Positions 33,295 to 42,387 of a DNA stretch of 64,000 bases are shown one piece after another. The translations under genes and the position numbers were made by a program. The notes beneath the pieces were generated by a model that was not told where the DNA came from, searched no databases, and was given only the letters and a program-made list of their open reading frames with translations. The stretch is from NCBI GenBank assembly GCA_025056865.1, contig JANWVO010000058.1, positions 62,001 through 126,000 of the forward strand, written 5' to 3'. This DNA comes from Bryobacteraceae bacterium. Lineage in GTDB: Bacteria; Acidobacteriota; Terriglobia; Bryobacterales; Bryobacteraceae. The stretch's first letter is position 1. The number at the start of each line of letters is the position of its first letter.

Positions 33295-34371
33295 ATGAAA
33301 ACATTCCGCTCTCTTCCTGTTCTGCTGCTCGCCCTCGCCTCCGCCCGCGCCGACGTCGTGCTGCTGGCCAACGGCGACCGCATCAGCGGCCAGCTCGTCT
33401 CCGCCGACGCGAAGGCCGTTGTCATCCGGACGCCGTACGCCGGAGAAGTGAAGATCGACCGTTCCGCCGTCGCCGAGGTCCGCGCCGAGAACCCGCTGTA
33501 CGTGACGCTGGCCGAGGGCGCCGTAATCGTTTCCCGCGTGGAAACCACCGGGAGGTCCGTCCGTCTGGTGCAGCCGGACGGGCTGGTGAAAACAGTCTCG
33601 CCGGGCGAGATCGCCGCCATGCGCAACGAGGCCGCCCAACGCGCCTTCGAGCGCGAAGAAGAACGCTGGAAGCACCCGCGCTTCAATGATTTCTGGCGTG
33701 GCTCGGTCACCTTCTCCGTGGCCAACACAGCCGGCAACGCGCGCACCGCCACGCTGTCGACTGCCGCCAACGCCGTGCGCGAGGCCGGGAAGAACATTCT
33801 CGCGCTGAACTTCACGCAGATTTACGCCACGCAAAGCACCACCGAGCCGTTCGGCCCCACCGCCAACCGCATCAGCGGCTCCATCCGCGCCGACCGCCGC
33901 GCCAACGGCCGGCTCTTTCTTTACGGGATCAACGCCTACGACTACGACCGCTTCCTCTCGCTGGACCTGCGCAGCGTCTTTGGCGGCGGCCTTGGCATCA
34001 AGCCGTGGATGAGCCGGCGCGGCTCGCTGGAGCTGAGCGGAGGCGGCAACTGGAACCGTGAGAAATTCAGCCGCGAAGAAGGGCCCCTGGTGCGCAACTC
34101 GGGCGAGGCAGCCGCAGGACAGGAGCTGACGCTTCAGCTCACGTCGCGGCTGAAGCTGTTCGAGCGCGCCGGCTTCTTCCCGAACCTGACCAACCGCGGC
34201 GAGTACCGCATCAACTTCGACGCCAATGCCGCCGTGCCGGTGATGCGGTGGCTGGAGTGGACCGTGGGCGTCAACGACCGCTATCTGTCCAACCCGCTGC
34301 CGGGAAAGAAGAAGAACGACGTTGCCGTCACCATGGGCGTGCGGCTGAGCTTCGACCAGACGCGGCGTTGA
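33295..34371 (+). CDS. DUF481-type outer-membrane/periplasmic protein
   Basis: A 358-residue protein with a signal peptide (ends SARA), an N-terminal small beta domain (LLANGDRISGQLVSADAKAVVI, YAGEVKIDRSAVAEV) and a DUF481 beta-barrel-like region from about 140 (GSVTFSVANTAGNARTATLS, LFLYGINAYDYDRF, WLEWTVGVNDRYLSNPLPGKKKND) ending VRLSFDQT. Such proteins (YdiY type) are predicted outer-membrane barrels of unknown role, often salt-induced. GGAG precedes the ATG by seven bases. It ends 18 bases before the convergent permease gene. Confidence 0.8.
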   Translation: MKTFRSLPVLLLALASARADVVLLANGDRISGQLVSADAKAVVIRTPYAGEVKIDRSAVAEVRAENPLYVTLAEGAVIVSRVETTGRSVRLVQPDGLVKTVSPGEIAAMRNEAAQRAFEREEERWKHPRFNDFWRGSVTFSVANTAGNARTATLSTAANAVREAGKNILALNFTQIYATQSTTEPFGPTANRISGSIRADRRANGRLFLYGINAYDYDRFLSLDLRSVFGGGLGIKPWMSRRGSLELSGGGNWNREKFSREEGPLVRNSGEAAAGQELTLQLTSRLKLFERAGFFPNLTNRGEYRINFDANAAVPVMRWLEWTVGVNDRYLSNPLPGKKKNDVAVTMGVRLSFDQTRR

Positions 34372-34389
34372 CCCGCGGCGCGCCCGCCC

Positions 34390-35814
34390 TCAGTGGCCCT
34401 TCATCGATGGCGCTGCGGTCAACGATTCGGCCTTGCTGAACCGCGGCCACTGGAACCCGTAGTAGGCCACGAAGAGGAAGCAGAACATCGGCACGATGAA
34501 GCCGCGCGACATGTTGGAGATGTCGGCCACGTATCCCATCAGCTTCGGCAGCAGCGCGCCGCCCATGATCGCCATGACGATGAAGGATGACGCCTTTTTG
34601 GCCCGCGCGCCCAGGCCGTGGATGCCGAGCGCGAAGATCGTCGGGAACATGATCGACATGAAGAAGTAGCTCAGGAACACACAGGCGACAGAGAACCAGC
34701 CGAGCTTCAAAAACACAAGAAACGTCGCCAGCACGTTCATCGTGCCGTAGAACCCGAGCACCCGGTGCGCGGTGAACCGGCGCAGGATGGCCGCGCCGGA
34801 AAACCGCCCCGCGAGGAAGAACAGGAACGCCACCGATGCCAGGTTGGACGCGCCCTTCTCGGTGAGCCGGCAGAACGCGCCGCCCTCCACCGGAACCAGC
34901 CACCCGCGCAGCCATTCGCCGAGGATGCCGGCATTGGCGGCGAGCCGCTCCATCGCCGGATACCAGGACGCCGGCATGTTTGGCGGCTCCTCCACCATGT
35001 AGTTGATGAAGAAGCTGAAGATGCCGGCCTGCGCCGCCACATAGAGGAACTGCGCCAGCACTGCCAGCGTGAAGTGCGGATGCGACCAGATGGAGTGCGA
35101 CACGCCCGGCGTGCCGTTGTCCATGTGGTACTCGTCGGCGGTGGGGATGTCCGGCATCTTCACCAGATAGAACATGAACGCGAGCACCAGCACGCCTACG
35201 GCGCTGGTCACGTAGGGGATGTAGAGCGTCTCGCTGCCTGTGCTCCGCCCCGCGGCGTCCTTCGAGTAAAAATACACGCTGCCAACCATCGGCCCGAAGA
35301 TCCAGCCGAAGCCGTTCATCGATTGCGCCAGGTTGATTCGCGTGGCGGCGAACCTGCGGTGGCCGAGGACGGTCGTGTAGGGGTTGGCCACGGTTTCCAG
35401 AAATGTCAGCCCGCCAGCGATGGTGCAGACGCCGATGAGAAAGGCGACGAACGCCACGTTCGGGCCCACCTTGCCCGCCTTCGCCATGAAATGCACTTCC
35501 GTCGCAGGCAGGAACCAGAATCCGCCGATGGCCACCAGCACCAGCCCGGCGATGATGCCCGCCTTGTAGCCGTGCTTCGACGCCACGATGCCCGCCGGCA
35601 GCGCCATCAGGAAGTACCCGAGATAGTGGGCGAACTGCACCCACGCAGACTGCGCTTTCGTCAGGCCCAGCTCGTCCTGGAAATGCTTGTCCATCACGTC
35701 GATCATCCCGTTGAGGAATCCCCACAACAGGAAAAGCGAGCTGACCAGCGCGAAGATGAAGGCCACGTTGCGGCCGTCTTCGGTGACAAAGAGGCGTTCG
35801 CGGTTTCCGCTCAT
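34390..35814 (-). CDS. FucP-like MFS sugar:H+ symporter
   Basis: A 474-residue membrane protein with about twelve hydrophobic segments. It resembles the FHS fucose/glucose-galactose permeases: FLLWGFLNGMIDVMDKHFQ near the N-terminus, FAHYLGYFLMALPAG, FLETVANPYTTVLG and SIMFPTIFALGIHGLG. It should import a hexose or deoxyhexose with protons. GGGAG precedes the ATG. It lies beside sugar-modifying genes and within 13 kb of the isomerase-like gene, so L-fucose or a similar sugar is a reasonable but unproven substrate. It is divergent from the TPR gene by 169 bases. Confidence 0.88.
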   Translation of the reverse strand: MSGNRERLFVTEDGRNVAFIFALVSSLFLLWGFLNGMIDVMDKHFQDELGLTKAQSAWVQFAHYLGYFLMALPAGIVASKHGYKAGIIAGLVLVAIGGFWFLPATEVHFMAKAGKVGPNVAFVAFLIGVCTIAGGLTFLETVANPYTTVLGHRRFAATRINLAQSMNGFGWIFGPMVGSVYFYSKDAAGRSTGSETLYIPYVTSAVGVLVLAFMFYLVKMPDIPTADEYHMDNGTPGVSHSIWSHPHFTLAVLAQFLYVAAQAGIFSFFINYMVEEPPNMPASWYPAMERLAANAGILGEWLRGWLVPVEGGAFCRLTEKGASNLASVAFLFFLAGRFSGAAILRRFTAHRVLGFYGTMNVLATFLVFLKLGWFSVACVFLSYFFMSIMFPTIFALGIHGLGARAKKASSFIVMAIMGGALLPKLMGYVADISNMSRGFIVPMFCFLFVAYYGFQWPRFSKAESLTAAPSMKGH

Positions 35815-35983
35815 CCCTGATCTCCCGGAGGGTGCGTCTGTTCCGCCCTGCGTGCGTTGCGCCTGCGGGTCCGGAAGTCATTCAGGTTATCGCGGCGACG
35901 GGGCCGGGCACCACTGCCCCCGGCCGGCCACGCCTGGTCCGGGCACGGCGGTTCGATATGATTGGAGCAAAGACGGGGCTTCG

Positions 35984-38410
35984 ATGAGACTCGCGATTGC
36001 GCTCTGGCTTGTTCTGATTCCCGCCGTAGCGCAGCCGGCCGCGCGCATTACGGTCGACTATCCGCTCGAAGGCTCGGTCTTTCCGCCCGACTTCGCGCCG
36101 CCCACCTTCCTTTTCCGCGACTCTGTCCCGTCGAACACCGCCTGGCGCGTCGTGGTGCGCTTCAGCGATGGAGGCGAGCCGCTGCGCATCGAGGCCAGCG
36201 TGCGGTGGCTTGAACCGGGCGAAATCGATTACCGCGCTGTGGCCGACACCAACGAAATGCCAAAGATCCCGCCCGAGAAGGCCGCCACACGCACCTGGCG
36301 TCCGGAACGCGCCGTTTGGGAAGAGATCAAACGCCGGTCGCTGGAAAAGCCTGCCACCGTCATCCTCGAAGGCTACAGTCCGCTGGAACCCGGAAAGACC
36401 GTGTCCGCTGGCAGCGTCACCATCCAAACATCGAGGGATCCCGTGGGCGCGCCCATTTTCTTCCGCGATGTGCCGCTGATGCCGGCGCAGCTCGAGCGCG
36501 GCGTGATCAAGCCGCTGCCGCCGGCCGCCATTCCCCTGGTGGCCTGGCGCCTGCGCTATGTCCATGAAGACTCCAGCCGCCTGCTGGTGGATGACCTGCC
36601 CGTCTGCATGAATTGCCATTCCTTCTCCCGCGACGGCCGGACGCTCGGCCTCGACGTCGACGGGCCGCAGAACGACAAGGGCCTGTACGCGCTGGTCCCC
36701 ATCCGCAGGGAAACGGTCATCCAGAACAGCGATGTCATCGCGTGGAGCAATTTCCGCGGCAAGCTGGGCGGCCGCATCCGCGTCGGCTTCATGTCGCAGG
36801 TCTCGCCGGACGGCCAGACCGTCATCACGATGGTCAACGGCTCGGAATTCCAGCCAGACCCACCAGGAAAATCTGCCGCCAATGCGCCGGAATTGCCGCC
36901 CGATGTCCAGGGCAATTTTTACGTCGCCAATTTCAAAGACTACCGGTTTCTCCAGGTGTTTTATCCGACGCGCGGCATCCTGGCCTGGTACGACCGGGAA
37001 AGCCGGCAACTGAAACCGCTGCCCGGCGCCGATGATCCTGCCTATGTCCACACCAACGCCACGTGGAGCCCGGATGGCCGATGGATCGTCTTCGCAAGGG
37101 CCCGTGCGCGCGATGCCTACCCGCCGGGTACGGAGATGGCCGAGCGGGCCAACGACCCCAGGGAAACGCAGATCCAGTACGACCTCTACCGCATCCCGTT
37201 CAACAACGGACGCGGCGGGACACCGGAGCCCATCCGCGGAGCCTCTGCCAACGGCATGAGCAATTCGTTCCCGAAGGTCTCGCCCGACGGGAAATGGATC
37301 GTCTTCGTCCAGGCCCGCAACGGGCTGCTGATGCGGCCGGACAGCCAGCTCTACATCGTGCCCTTCGAGGGCGGCACGCCGCGGCGCATGAACTGCAACA
37401 CGCCGCTGATGAACTCCTGGCACAGCTTCTCGCCGAACGGGCGATGGCTCGTCTTCTCCTCGAAGAGCCGCTCCCCCTACACGCAGATGTTCCTCACGCA
37501 CATCGATGAGAACGGCAACGACACGCCGCCCATCCTGATCGAGAACGCCACCGCCGCCAACCGCGCCGTCAACATCCCCGAGTTTGTCAACATTGGTCCC
37601 GACGAATGGCTGAAGCTCGACGTGCCGGCCGCCGAGTTCTACCGCATCTCCGACCGTGCGCTCGCCTTCTACCGCGCGGGCAAGTTCGACGAGGCGGTCG
37701 CCGAATGGAGGCGCGCCCTGGAGCTCGATCCGCGGGACGCAGCCGCCATCAGCAACCTGGGCGCGGCCCTGCATGGGGCCGGGAGAATCGAGGAAGCGGC
37801 GCGGGAATTCGCCCGGGCGCTGGAAATCGACCCCGACAATGTCCGCGCGCACACCAATATCGGCATTGCGCTGGCGCGCTCGCGCCGTTACGCAGAGGCG
37901 GCACGCCATTTCGAACGCGCGCTGGCTCTCCGCCCGGGCGACCCTCAGGCGCGCAGCGCCTATGGCGGGATGCTGGTGGAAACGGGCGACACGGAGAAGG
38001 CGCTGGTCCACCTGCGCGTTGCGCTCGAACTGACGCCCGACAGCCCGGACGCGCTGAACAACTATGCCGGGGCGCTCGCACGCGCGGGACGGTATCAAGA
38101 TTCACTCCCGTTCTTCCGCAAGGCGCTCGAATTCGAGCCGAATTCTCCGGTCCTGCTCTTCAATTACGGCCGCGCGCTTGCGGCGGCCGGCGATCTGACC
38201 GCAGGCCTCGAACACGTGGAAAAGGCCGCCCGCCTCAGCGGCGGACGGGAGCCGTTGATTCTGGAACGCCTGGCCGAGCTTTATGAAACAGCCGGGCGCC
38301 GCCCCGACGCCCTCGCCGCCGCCCGGCGGGCGCTCGACGCAGCGCAGGCGGCAGGGGACGCGCCGACGGCGCAGCGCCTCTCTGGACTGGTGCAGCGGCT
38401 CGCCCAGTGA
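35984..38410 (+). CDS. exported beta-propeller/TPR protein with a heme-c motif
   Basis: An 808-residue protein. Signal peptide 1-17 (ends VAQP), a domain with CMNCH (C208, C211, H212) that fits covalent heme-c attachment, TolB/PD40-like propeller repeats (ATWSPDGRWIVFARA, KVSPDGKWIVFVQA, FSPNGRWLVFSSK), and from about 545 five or more tetratricopeptide repeats (GKFDEAVAEWRRALELDP, GRIEEAAREFARALEIDP). It is probably a periplasmic scaffold. Relatives often read SCHTFS around the heme motif. TATGAT at 35957-35962 may be its -10. Its partner proteins are unknown. Confidence 0.82.
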   Translation: MRLAIALWLVLIPAVAQPAARITVDYPLEGSVFPPDFAPPTFLFRDSVPSNTAWRVVVRFSDGGEPLRIEASVRWLEPGEIDYRAVADTNEMPKIPPEKAATRTWRPERAVWEEIKRRSLEKPATVILEGYSPLEPGKTVSAGSVTIQTSRDPVGAPIFFRDVPLMPAQLERGVIKPLPPAAIPLVAWRLRYVHEDSSRLLVDDLPVCMNCHSFSRDGRTLGLDVDGPQNDKGLYALVPIRRETVIQNSDVIAWSNFRGKLGGRIRVGFMSQVSPDGQTVITMVNGSEFQPDPPGKSAANAPELPPDVQGNFYVANFKDYRFLQVFYPTRGILAWYDRESRQLKPLPGADDPAYVHTNATWSPDGRWIVFARARARDAYPPGTEMAERANDPRETQIQYDLYRIPFNNGRGGTPEPIRGASANGMSNSFPKVSPDGKWIVFVQARNGLLMRPDSQLYIVPFEGGTPRRMNCNTPLMNSWHSFSPNGRWLVFSSKSRSPYTQMFLTHIDENGNDTPPILIENATAANRAVNIPEFVNIGPDEWLKLDVPAAEFYRISDRALAFYRAGKFDEAVAEWRRALELDPRDAAAISNLGAALHGAGRIEEAAREFARALEIDPDNVRAHTNIGIALARSRRYAEAARHFERALALRPGDPQARSAYGGMLVETGDTEKALVHLRVALELTPDSPDALNNYAGALARAGRYQDSLPFFRKALEFEPNSPVLLFNYGRALAAAGDLTAGLEHVEKAARLSGGREPLILERLAELYETAGRRPDALAAARRALDAAQAAGDAPTAQRLSGLVQRLAQ

Positions 38411-38447
38411 ACGCGGCAGGCCATCCGCGGCATCACACTCAGCAGCG

Positions 38448-40316
38448 TCACTTCCCGGCTGGCAGCGGCTTTTCCCGGTCGAACAGCCGCTCGTAGTCCT
38501 CCCAGTATTTCGCCATGATCTGCACGCGCCGCCGTAATTGCTGGGCCAGATCTGGCCCGAGCACGCGGATATTTTCCTCCTCCTTCGTTTTCGCCAGATC
38601 CAGCAGAACGTCTTTGGTCGACTCCAGCAGCCCGGCCAGCACGATGCTGTTGTCCATTTCGCGGCGGGCGATGTCCTTGATCTGCCGCCATTCGGGGATG
38701 TCGGTCAGGTGCTCCTGGAACTCGATGGGCCGCCGCAGACGGCCGCCCTTCATGAAGTCGAGCAGGTACTGATATTCGAGGCCGTCGCGGCAGTTGTCGA
38801 TCAGGATGTCGAAGACGCGCAGCCGCCGGTCCAGCAGCTCGAGCTCCGCCTTCCGCTGCGGCGCCGCCGCCGCCACGGAGGCGAGCAGGCGCCGAGCCTC
38901 GGCGACGTCGGCTTTCATCCGCACCAGGATTTGCCCGCTCACCGCCGCGCCGCCCAATCCCTGATACTGGCGCGTGCCCTGGATGTCGCCGAGATCCATG
39001 GCCCGGTCCTCGCCGCGGGCCTGGAACTGGAATTTGCGGTAATATTCCCGTTCTTCAGGCAGCAATTCTTCCGGAAAAGGAACAAAAGGCCGCGTGATCC
39101 AGCGCTGGTGGACGCCGCCGATGTAGAAAAGCGTTCCGCCGAAGTTCAGGATGTCCACGTCGCGCCCGGCCCGGTGGATGGCGGACCAGGCCGTCACCAG
39201 AGGGCCTGCGGCCGTCTCGCCGACGCGCGCCGCGGCGATCGAGCGAAGCAACTGGACGCGGGAAACCTCGTCCGTTGTCGGCCTTTTCCAGAACTGGTCA
39301 TAGATATCGAAATATAGGTCAGTGTTGTAGCGGTCGCCGATGAGGTAGAACAGCCGCGGCGCATCGGTCTGCGCCGCCCGTTCCAGCTCCTCGACGTAGC
39401 GCACCGGGAGCGGAATGCCCAGCGCAGGGTAGAAGGGGTAGAAGTAGTCCAGCAGGAATCCGACCACGGCCTTGTAGCGCGTCGCTTTTGGCCCTTCGAA
39501 ATTGGCCACCGCCATCCCGGGTTCGAGCCGGGTCGCAACCAGCTCGGGCGTGGCCTCGCGCACCCACTCGGCATCAATCTCGAGCGGCCCGGGGCGCGCC
39601 TCCTGCGCCCCCTGCCGCAGCGCGCCGAAGAAGTCGCGGTAACGCTCGTACATCCTCTTTTCCCGTGTCAGCGCGCTGCCGTTGGGCCCCTGGTAGAGAC
39701 CGGGGCTCCAGCTCATGCCGCTGCCTGAATCATTCGTGTGCAGCGAGACGACCTCCACCTCCGGGCACTGCGTGCAGAACTTCCGCATGGATTCGCGGTA
39801 CAGTGCCAGCACCTCCGGGTTGTCGATGTTGGGCGCGAAGCGCGGCACGCGCGAGCGCAGCGGATGGTCGACCTGCGGCCCGCGCCAGAGCGGGTGGTCG
39901 CGGTAGACGGCCTCGGGCAGGATCTGCGGCTCGAAGGTCGTGTAGGCCGCCTTGAGACCGAGTTTCCGCAGGACCTCGCACCGCTGCCGCAGGATGCCCA
40001 TGACGCGCGCGGCGTAGTCCTGCGGAAGGTATGGCCGGAGCGCCTCGGGCGTCGCCACCTTGAAGATGCCGAGGTTCGACATTGCCCAAGCCGGGTAGGG
40101 ATCGCCGGGCGTGTCCAGCATCCACAGCGCCCACGGCAGGTCTTCGGCGGTGATGACAATGTGCGTGGCGCCGGACTGTTTCGCGCGGCGCGCGAACGCC
40201 TCGAAGCTCTCTAGTGAATCGGAGTAGCGGCCAAAGATCACGGTGCGGAACGGCGGGGCCGCTTCCATGACGGGCGCGGCCAGCAACAGGCCGATCGTCA
40301 GCAGGCACAGACGCAT
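38448..40316 (-). CDS. secreted protein of unknown function, glycosidase-barrel-like
   Basis: A 622-residue protein with a signal peptide (ends MEAA). The first 350 residues show alternating strand/helix spacing and acidic active-site-like segments (HIVITAEDLPWAL, VEVVSLHTNDSGSGMSW, EIDAEWVREATPEL), suggesting a TIM-barrel hydrolase. The rest is helical and highly charged. I cannot name the family; a glycoside hydrolase with a helical C-terminal domain is the best guess. GAGGAGGAA lies about eleven bases before the ATG. It is convergent with the TPR gene. Confidence 0.6.
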   Translation of the reverse strand: MRLCLLTIGLLLAAPVMEAAPPFRTVIFGRYSDSLESFEAFARRAKQSGATHIVITAEDLPWALWMLDTPGDPYPAWAMSNLGIFKVATPEALRPYLPQDYAARVMGILRQRCEVLRKLGLKAAYTTFEPQILPEAVYRDHPLWRGPQVDHPLRSRVPRFAPNIDNPEVLALYRESMRKFCTQCPEVEVVSLHTNDSGSGMSWSPGLYQGPNGSALTREKRMYERYRDFFGALRQGAQEARPGPLEIDAEWVREATPELVATRLEPGMAVANFEGPKATRYKAVVGFLLDYFYPFYPALGIPLPVRYVEELERAAQTDAPRLFYLIGDRYNTDLYFDIYDQFWKRPTTDEVSRVQLLRSIAAARVGETAAGPLVTAWSAIHRAGRDVDILNFGGTLFYIGGVHQRWITRPFVPFPEELLPEEREYYRKFQFQARGEDRAMDLGDIQGTRQYQGLGGAAVSGQILVRMKADVAEARRLLASVAAAAPQRKAELELLDRRLRVFDILIDNCRDGLEYQYLLDFMKGGRLRRPIEFQEHLTDIPEWRQIKDIARREMDNSIVLAGLLESTKDVLLDLAKTKEEENIRVLGPDLAQQLRRRVQIMAKYWEDYERLFDREKPLPAGK

Positions 40317-40421
40317 GGTTCCGGGCTTCCTCCTCTCGATAAGTCGTCCGCCTTCGCAGCGGCGGAAGTGAAGAAAGCCTATCGCAGCAGGGGCCGCGCG
40401 GGAAAGGGGAGCCGTGCGCGC

Positions 40422-40760
40422 TCAGCCCGCTTCCTTGACCGTGTATCCGGCCAGCGCGGCCTCCAGCACGCGCACGGTGAGCCTGCGGTCCGGCTCGCGC
40501 CCGAACTGCCCGCTCTCGCCCCAGATCACCACGCTCCGCAGGGCCGGATCCACGGCAAGCCAGCCGCCGCCAAGGACGCGGAGGCGATGGCGCTCTCCGA
40601 TCAGCGAATGCAGCACCTGCGACGGATCGAAGACAACGGCCAGGCGGCCGCCATCTTCGCGCAGGCCCACCACGAACTTGCCCTCGGCCGCCGCGAGCGG
40701 ATGGGGCAGGACACAATCGACGGCGCGGCCGTCCACTTCAATGCGCCTTGTCAGATGCAT
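40422..40760 (-). CDS. small protein of unknown function at the end of the heme operon
   Basis: A 112-residue protein of short beta strands (RRIEVDGRAVDCVLP, KFVVGLREDGGRLAVVFD, LRSVVIWGESGQF). The start overlaps the last 23 bases of hemCD, implying coupled translation. No signal peptide or recognised motif. A role linked to tetrapyrrole synthesis is suggested only by position. Confidence 0.55.
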   Translation of the reverse strand: MHLTRRIEVDGRAVDCVLPHPLAAAEGKFVVGLREDGGRLAVVFDPSQVLHSLIGERHRLRVLGGGWLAVDPALRSVVIWGESGQFGREPDRRLTVRVLEAALAGYTVKEAG

Positions 40761-42387
40761 GCGCCCGCGCCCAATCCGCCATCGCCTCCGCAAGCCCTTC
40801 CACGGTGTAGCGCTCCGCTTCGACGGCAATGCCGAGCCCGGCTTCGCGCGCCGTGCGCGAGGTCACCGGCCCGATGGAGGCCAGCCGCACCCCCTCCAGC
40901 AGCTCCCGCGGAACGACGGCGAGCAGGTGGCGCACGGTGGAGGAGCTAGTCAGGGTGACCCAGTCCGGCTGGAGCAGCGAGAACATTTCCCGGGCCTTCT
41001 GTTCCAGGCCTTCCGGCACCACCGTCCGGTAAACCGGCACGACGTCGACAGTGGCGCCGAGCCTCCGCAGCTCCCCGGGGATCACGTCCCGCGCTTCAGC
41101 GGCGCGCGGCAGCAGCACGCGCCGGCCGGCGATGCCGAGCTGCGCAAAAGCCTGCACGACGCTTTCGGCGACATACTCCCCGGGCACGAGCTCCGGCTCG
41201 AGGCCGAAGCGGCGCAGCGCCGCCGCCGTTGCCGGACCGATGGCGCAAAGCCGCGGCCCGGGCTTCGGCTCCACGCGCCGGAAGAAGAACTCCACGCCGT
41301 TGGCAGAGGTGAAGACCGCCCAGTCGTACGAGATCCAGTCCGGCGGCGGGAAATCGAGCGGTTCGAAATCGATCAGCGGCAGCTCGATGACCTCCGCGCC
41401 CAGCGCCCGCAGCCGGGCAGAAAGCCCGCCGGCTTGCCGGGGCGCGCGCGTCACCACCACTTTGTGTCCTGCCAGGGGCAGCGCATGCGGGTTGACCGCC
41501 ACGATGATGCGCCGCGCCCCAGCCTCGAGCAACGCGAGCGCCGTCTCGCGGCCCAGCTCCTGCGGCGCTTCGGCGCTGCCCTCGCGCACTGTTTCGAATA
41601 CTTCGCCATTGGATGGATCCGCGACGACGGCCCGCAACCGGAGCCGTCCTTCGGCCAGCTCCGCATAGGCGCCCAGCGGCACCTGGCATCCGCCGCCCAA
41701 AGCCTGAAGCAGCGCGCGCTCGGCTTCCACGGCGCAGCGCGCCGCCGCGTCGTCCAGTTGCGCGCACACCGAAAGCGCGGCATCCGGCTCGGCGCGCGTC
41801 TCCACGGCCAGGGCTCCCTGCCCCACGGCCGGGCACATCTTTTCCGGCGGCAACACCTCCGCGATCCGTTCCTTCCAGCCGAGGCGCGTCAGCCCCGCCG
41901 AGGCCAGCAGGATGGCGTCATAGCGGCCTTCGTCGAGCTTGCGCAGCCGCGTATCGAGATTTCCGCGGATGTCCTCGATCACGAGGTCCGGCCGCAACCG
42001 CCGCAGTTGGGCGGCGCGCCGCAGGCTCGATGTGCCGACGCGCGCCCCGGCGGGCAGCTCCTCCAGCCGGCGCCCGACCACGGCATCGAAGGGCGATTCG
42101 CGCTCCGGCACCGCCGCCAGCGCCAGCCCAGCAGGCAGCTCGACGGGCAGGTCCTTGAGCGAGTGCACCGCAAGGTCGATCCGCCCTTCCAGCAGCGCCT
42201 CTTCGATCTCCTTGGTGAAGAGACCTTTCGATCCGACCCGCGCCAGCGGCACGTCAGTGATGCGGTCCCCGGTGGTGCGGATGATCTCGATCTCCGTCTC
42301 CACGCCCAGCCGTGCCAGCCGCCCGGCGATGTGCCGCGCCTGCCACAGCGCCAGTTGCGAGCCGCGCGTGCCAATCCGCAGTTTCAT
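40738..42387 (-). CDS. hemCD: fused porphobilinogen deaminase / uroporphyrinogen-III synthase
   Basis: A 549-residue fusion. Residues 1 to about 300 are HemC: RIGTRGSQLALWQ, the catalytic D79 in HSLKDLP, arginine-rich SSLRRAAQLRR, and the dipyrromethane cofactor cysteine C234 in LGGGCQVPLG. From about 305 it is HemD (HKVVVTRAPRQAGGLSARL, FTSANGVEFFF, TLTSSSTVRHLL). Together these convert porphobilinogen to hydroxymethylbilane and then to uroporphyrinogen III, possibly channelling the unstable intermediate. It overlaps hemA by four bases and the next small gene by 23. Most bacteria encode the two enzymes separately. Confidence 0.95.
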   Translation of the reverse strand: MKLRIGTRGSQLALWQARHIAGRLARLGVETEIEIIRTTGDRITDVPLARVGSKGLFTKEIEEALLEGRIDLAVHSLKDLPVELPAGLALAAVPERESPFDAVVGRRLEELPAGARVGTSSLRRAAQLRRLRPDLVIEDIRGNLDTRLRKLDEGRYDAILLASAGLTRLGWKERIAEVLPPEKMCPAVGQGALAVETRAEPDAALSVCAQLDDAAARCAVEAERALLQALGGGCQVPLGAYAELAEGRLRLRAVVADPSNGEVFETVREGSAEAPQELGRETALALLEAGARRIIVAVNPHALPLAGHKVVVTRAPRQAGGLSARLRALGAEVIELPLIDFEPLDFPPPDWISYDWAVFTSANGVEFFFRRVEPKPGPRLCAIGPATAAALRRFGLEPELVPGEYVAESVVQAFAQLGIAGRRVLLPRAAEARDVIPGELRRLGATVDVVPVYRTVVPEGLEQKAREMFSLLQPDWVTLTSSSTVRHLLAVVPRELLEGVRLASIGPVTSRTAREAGLGIAVEAERYTVEGLAEAMADWARAHASDKAH

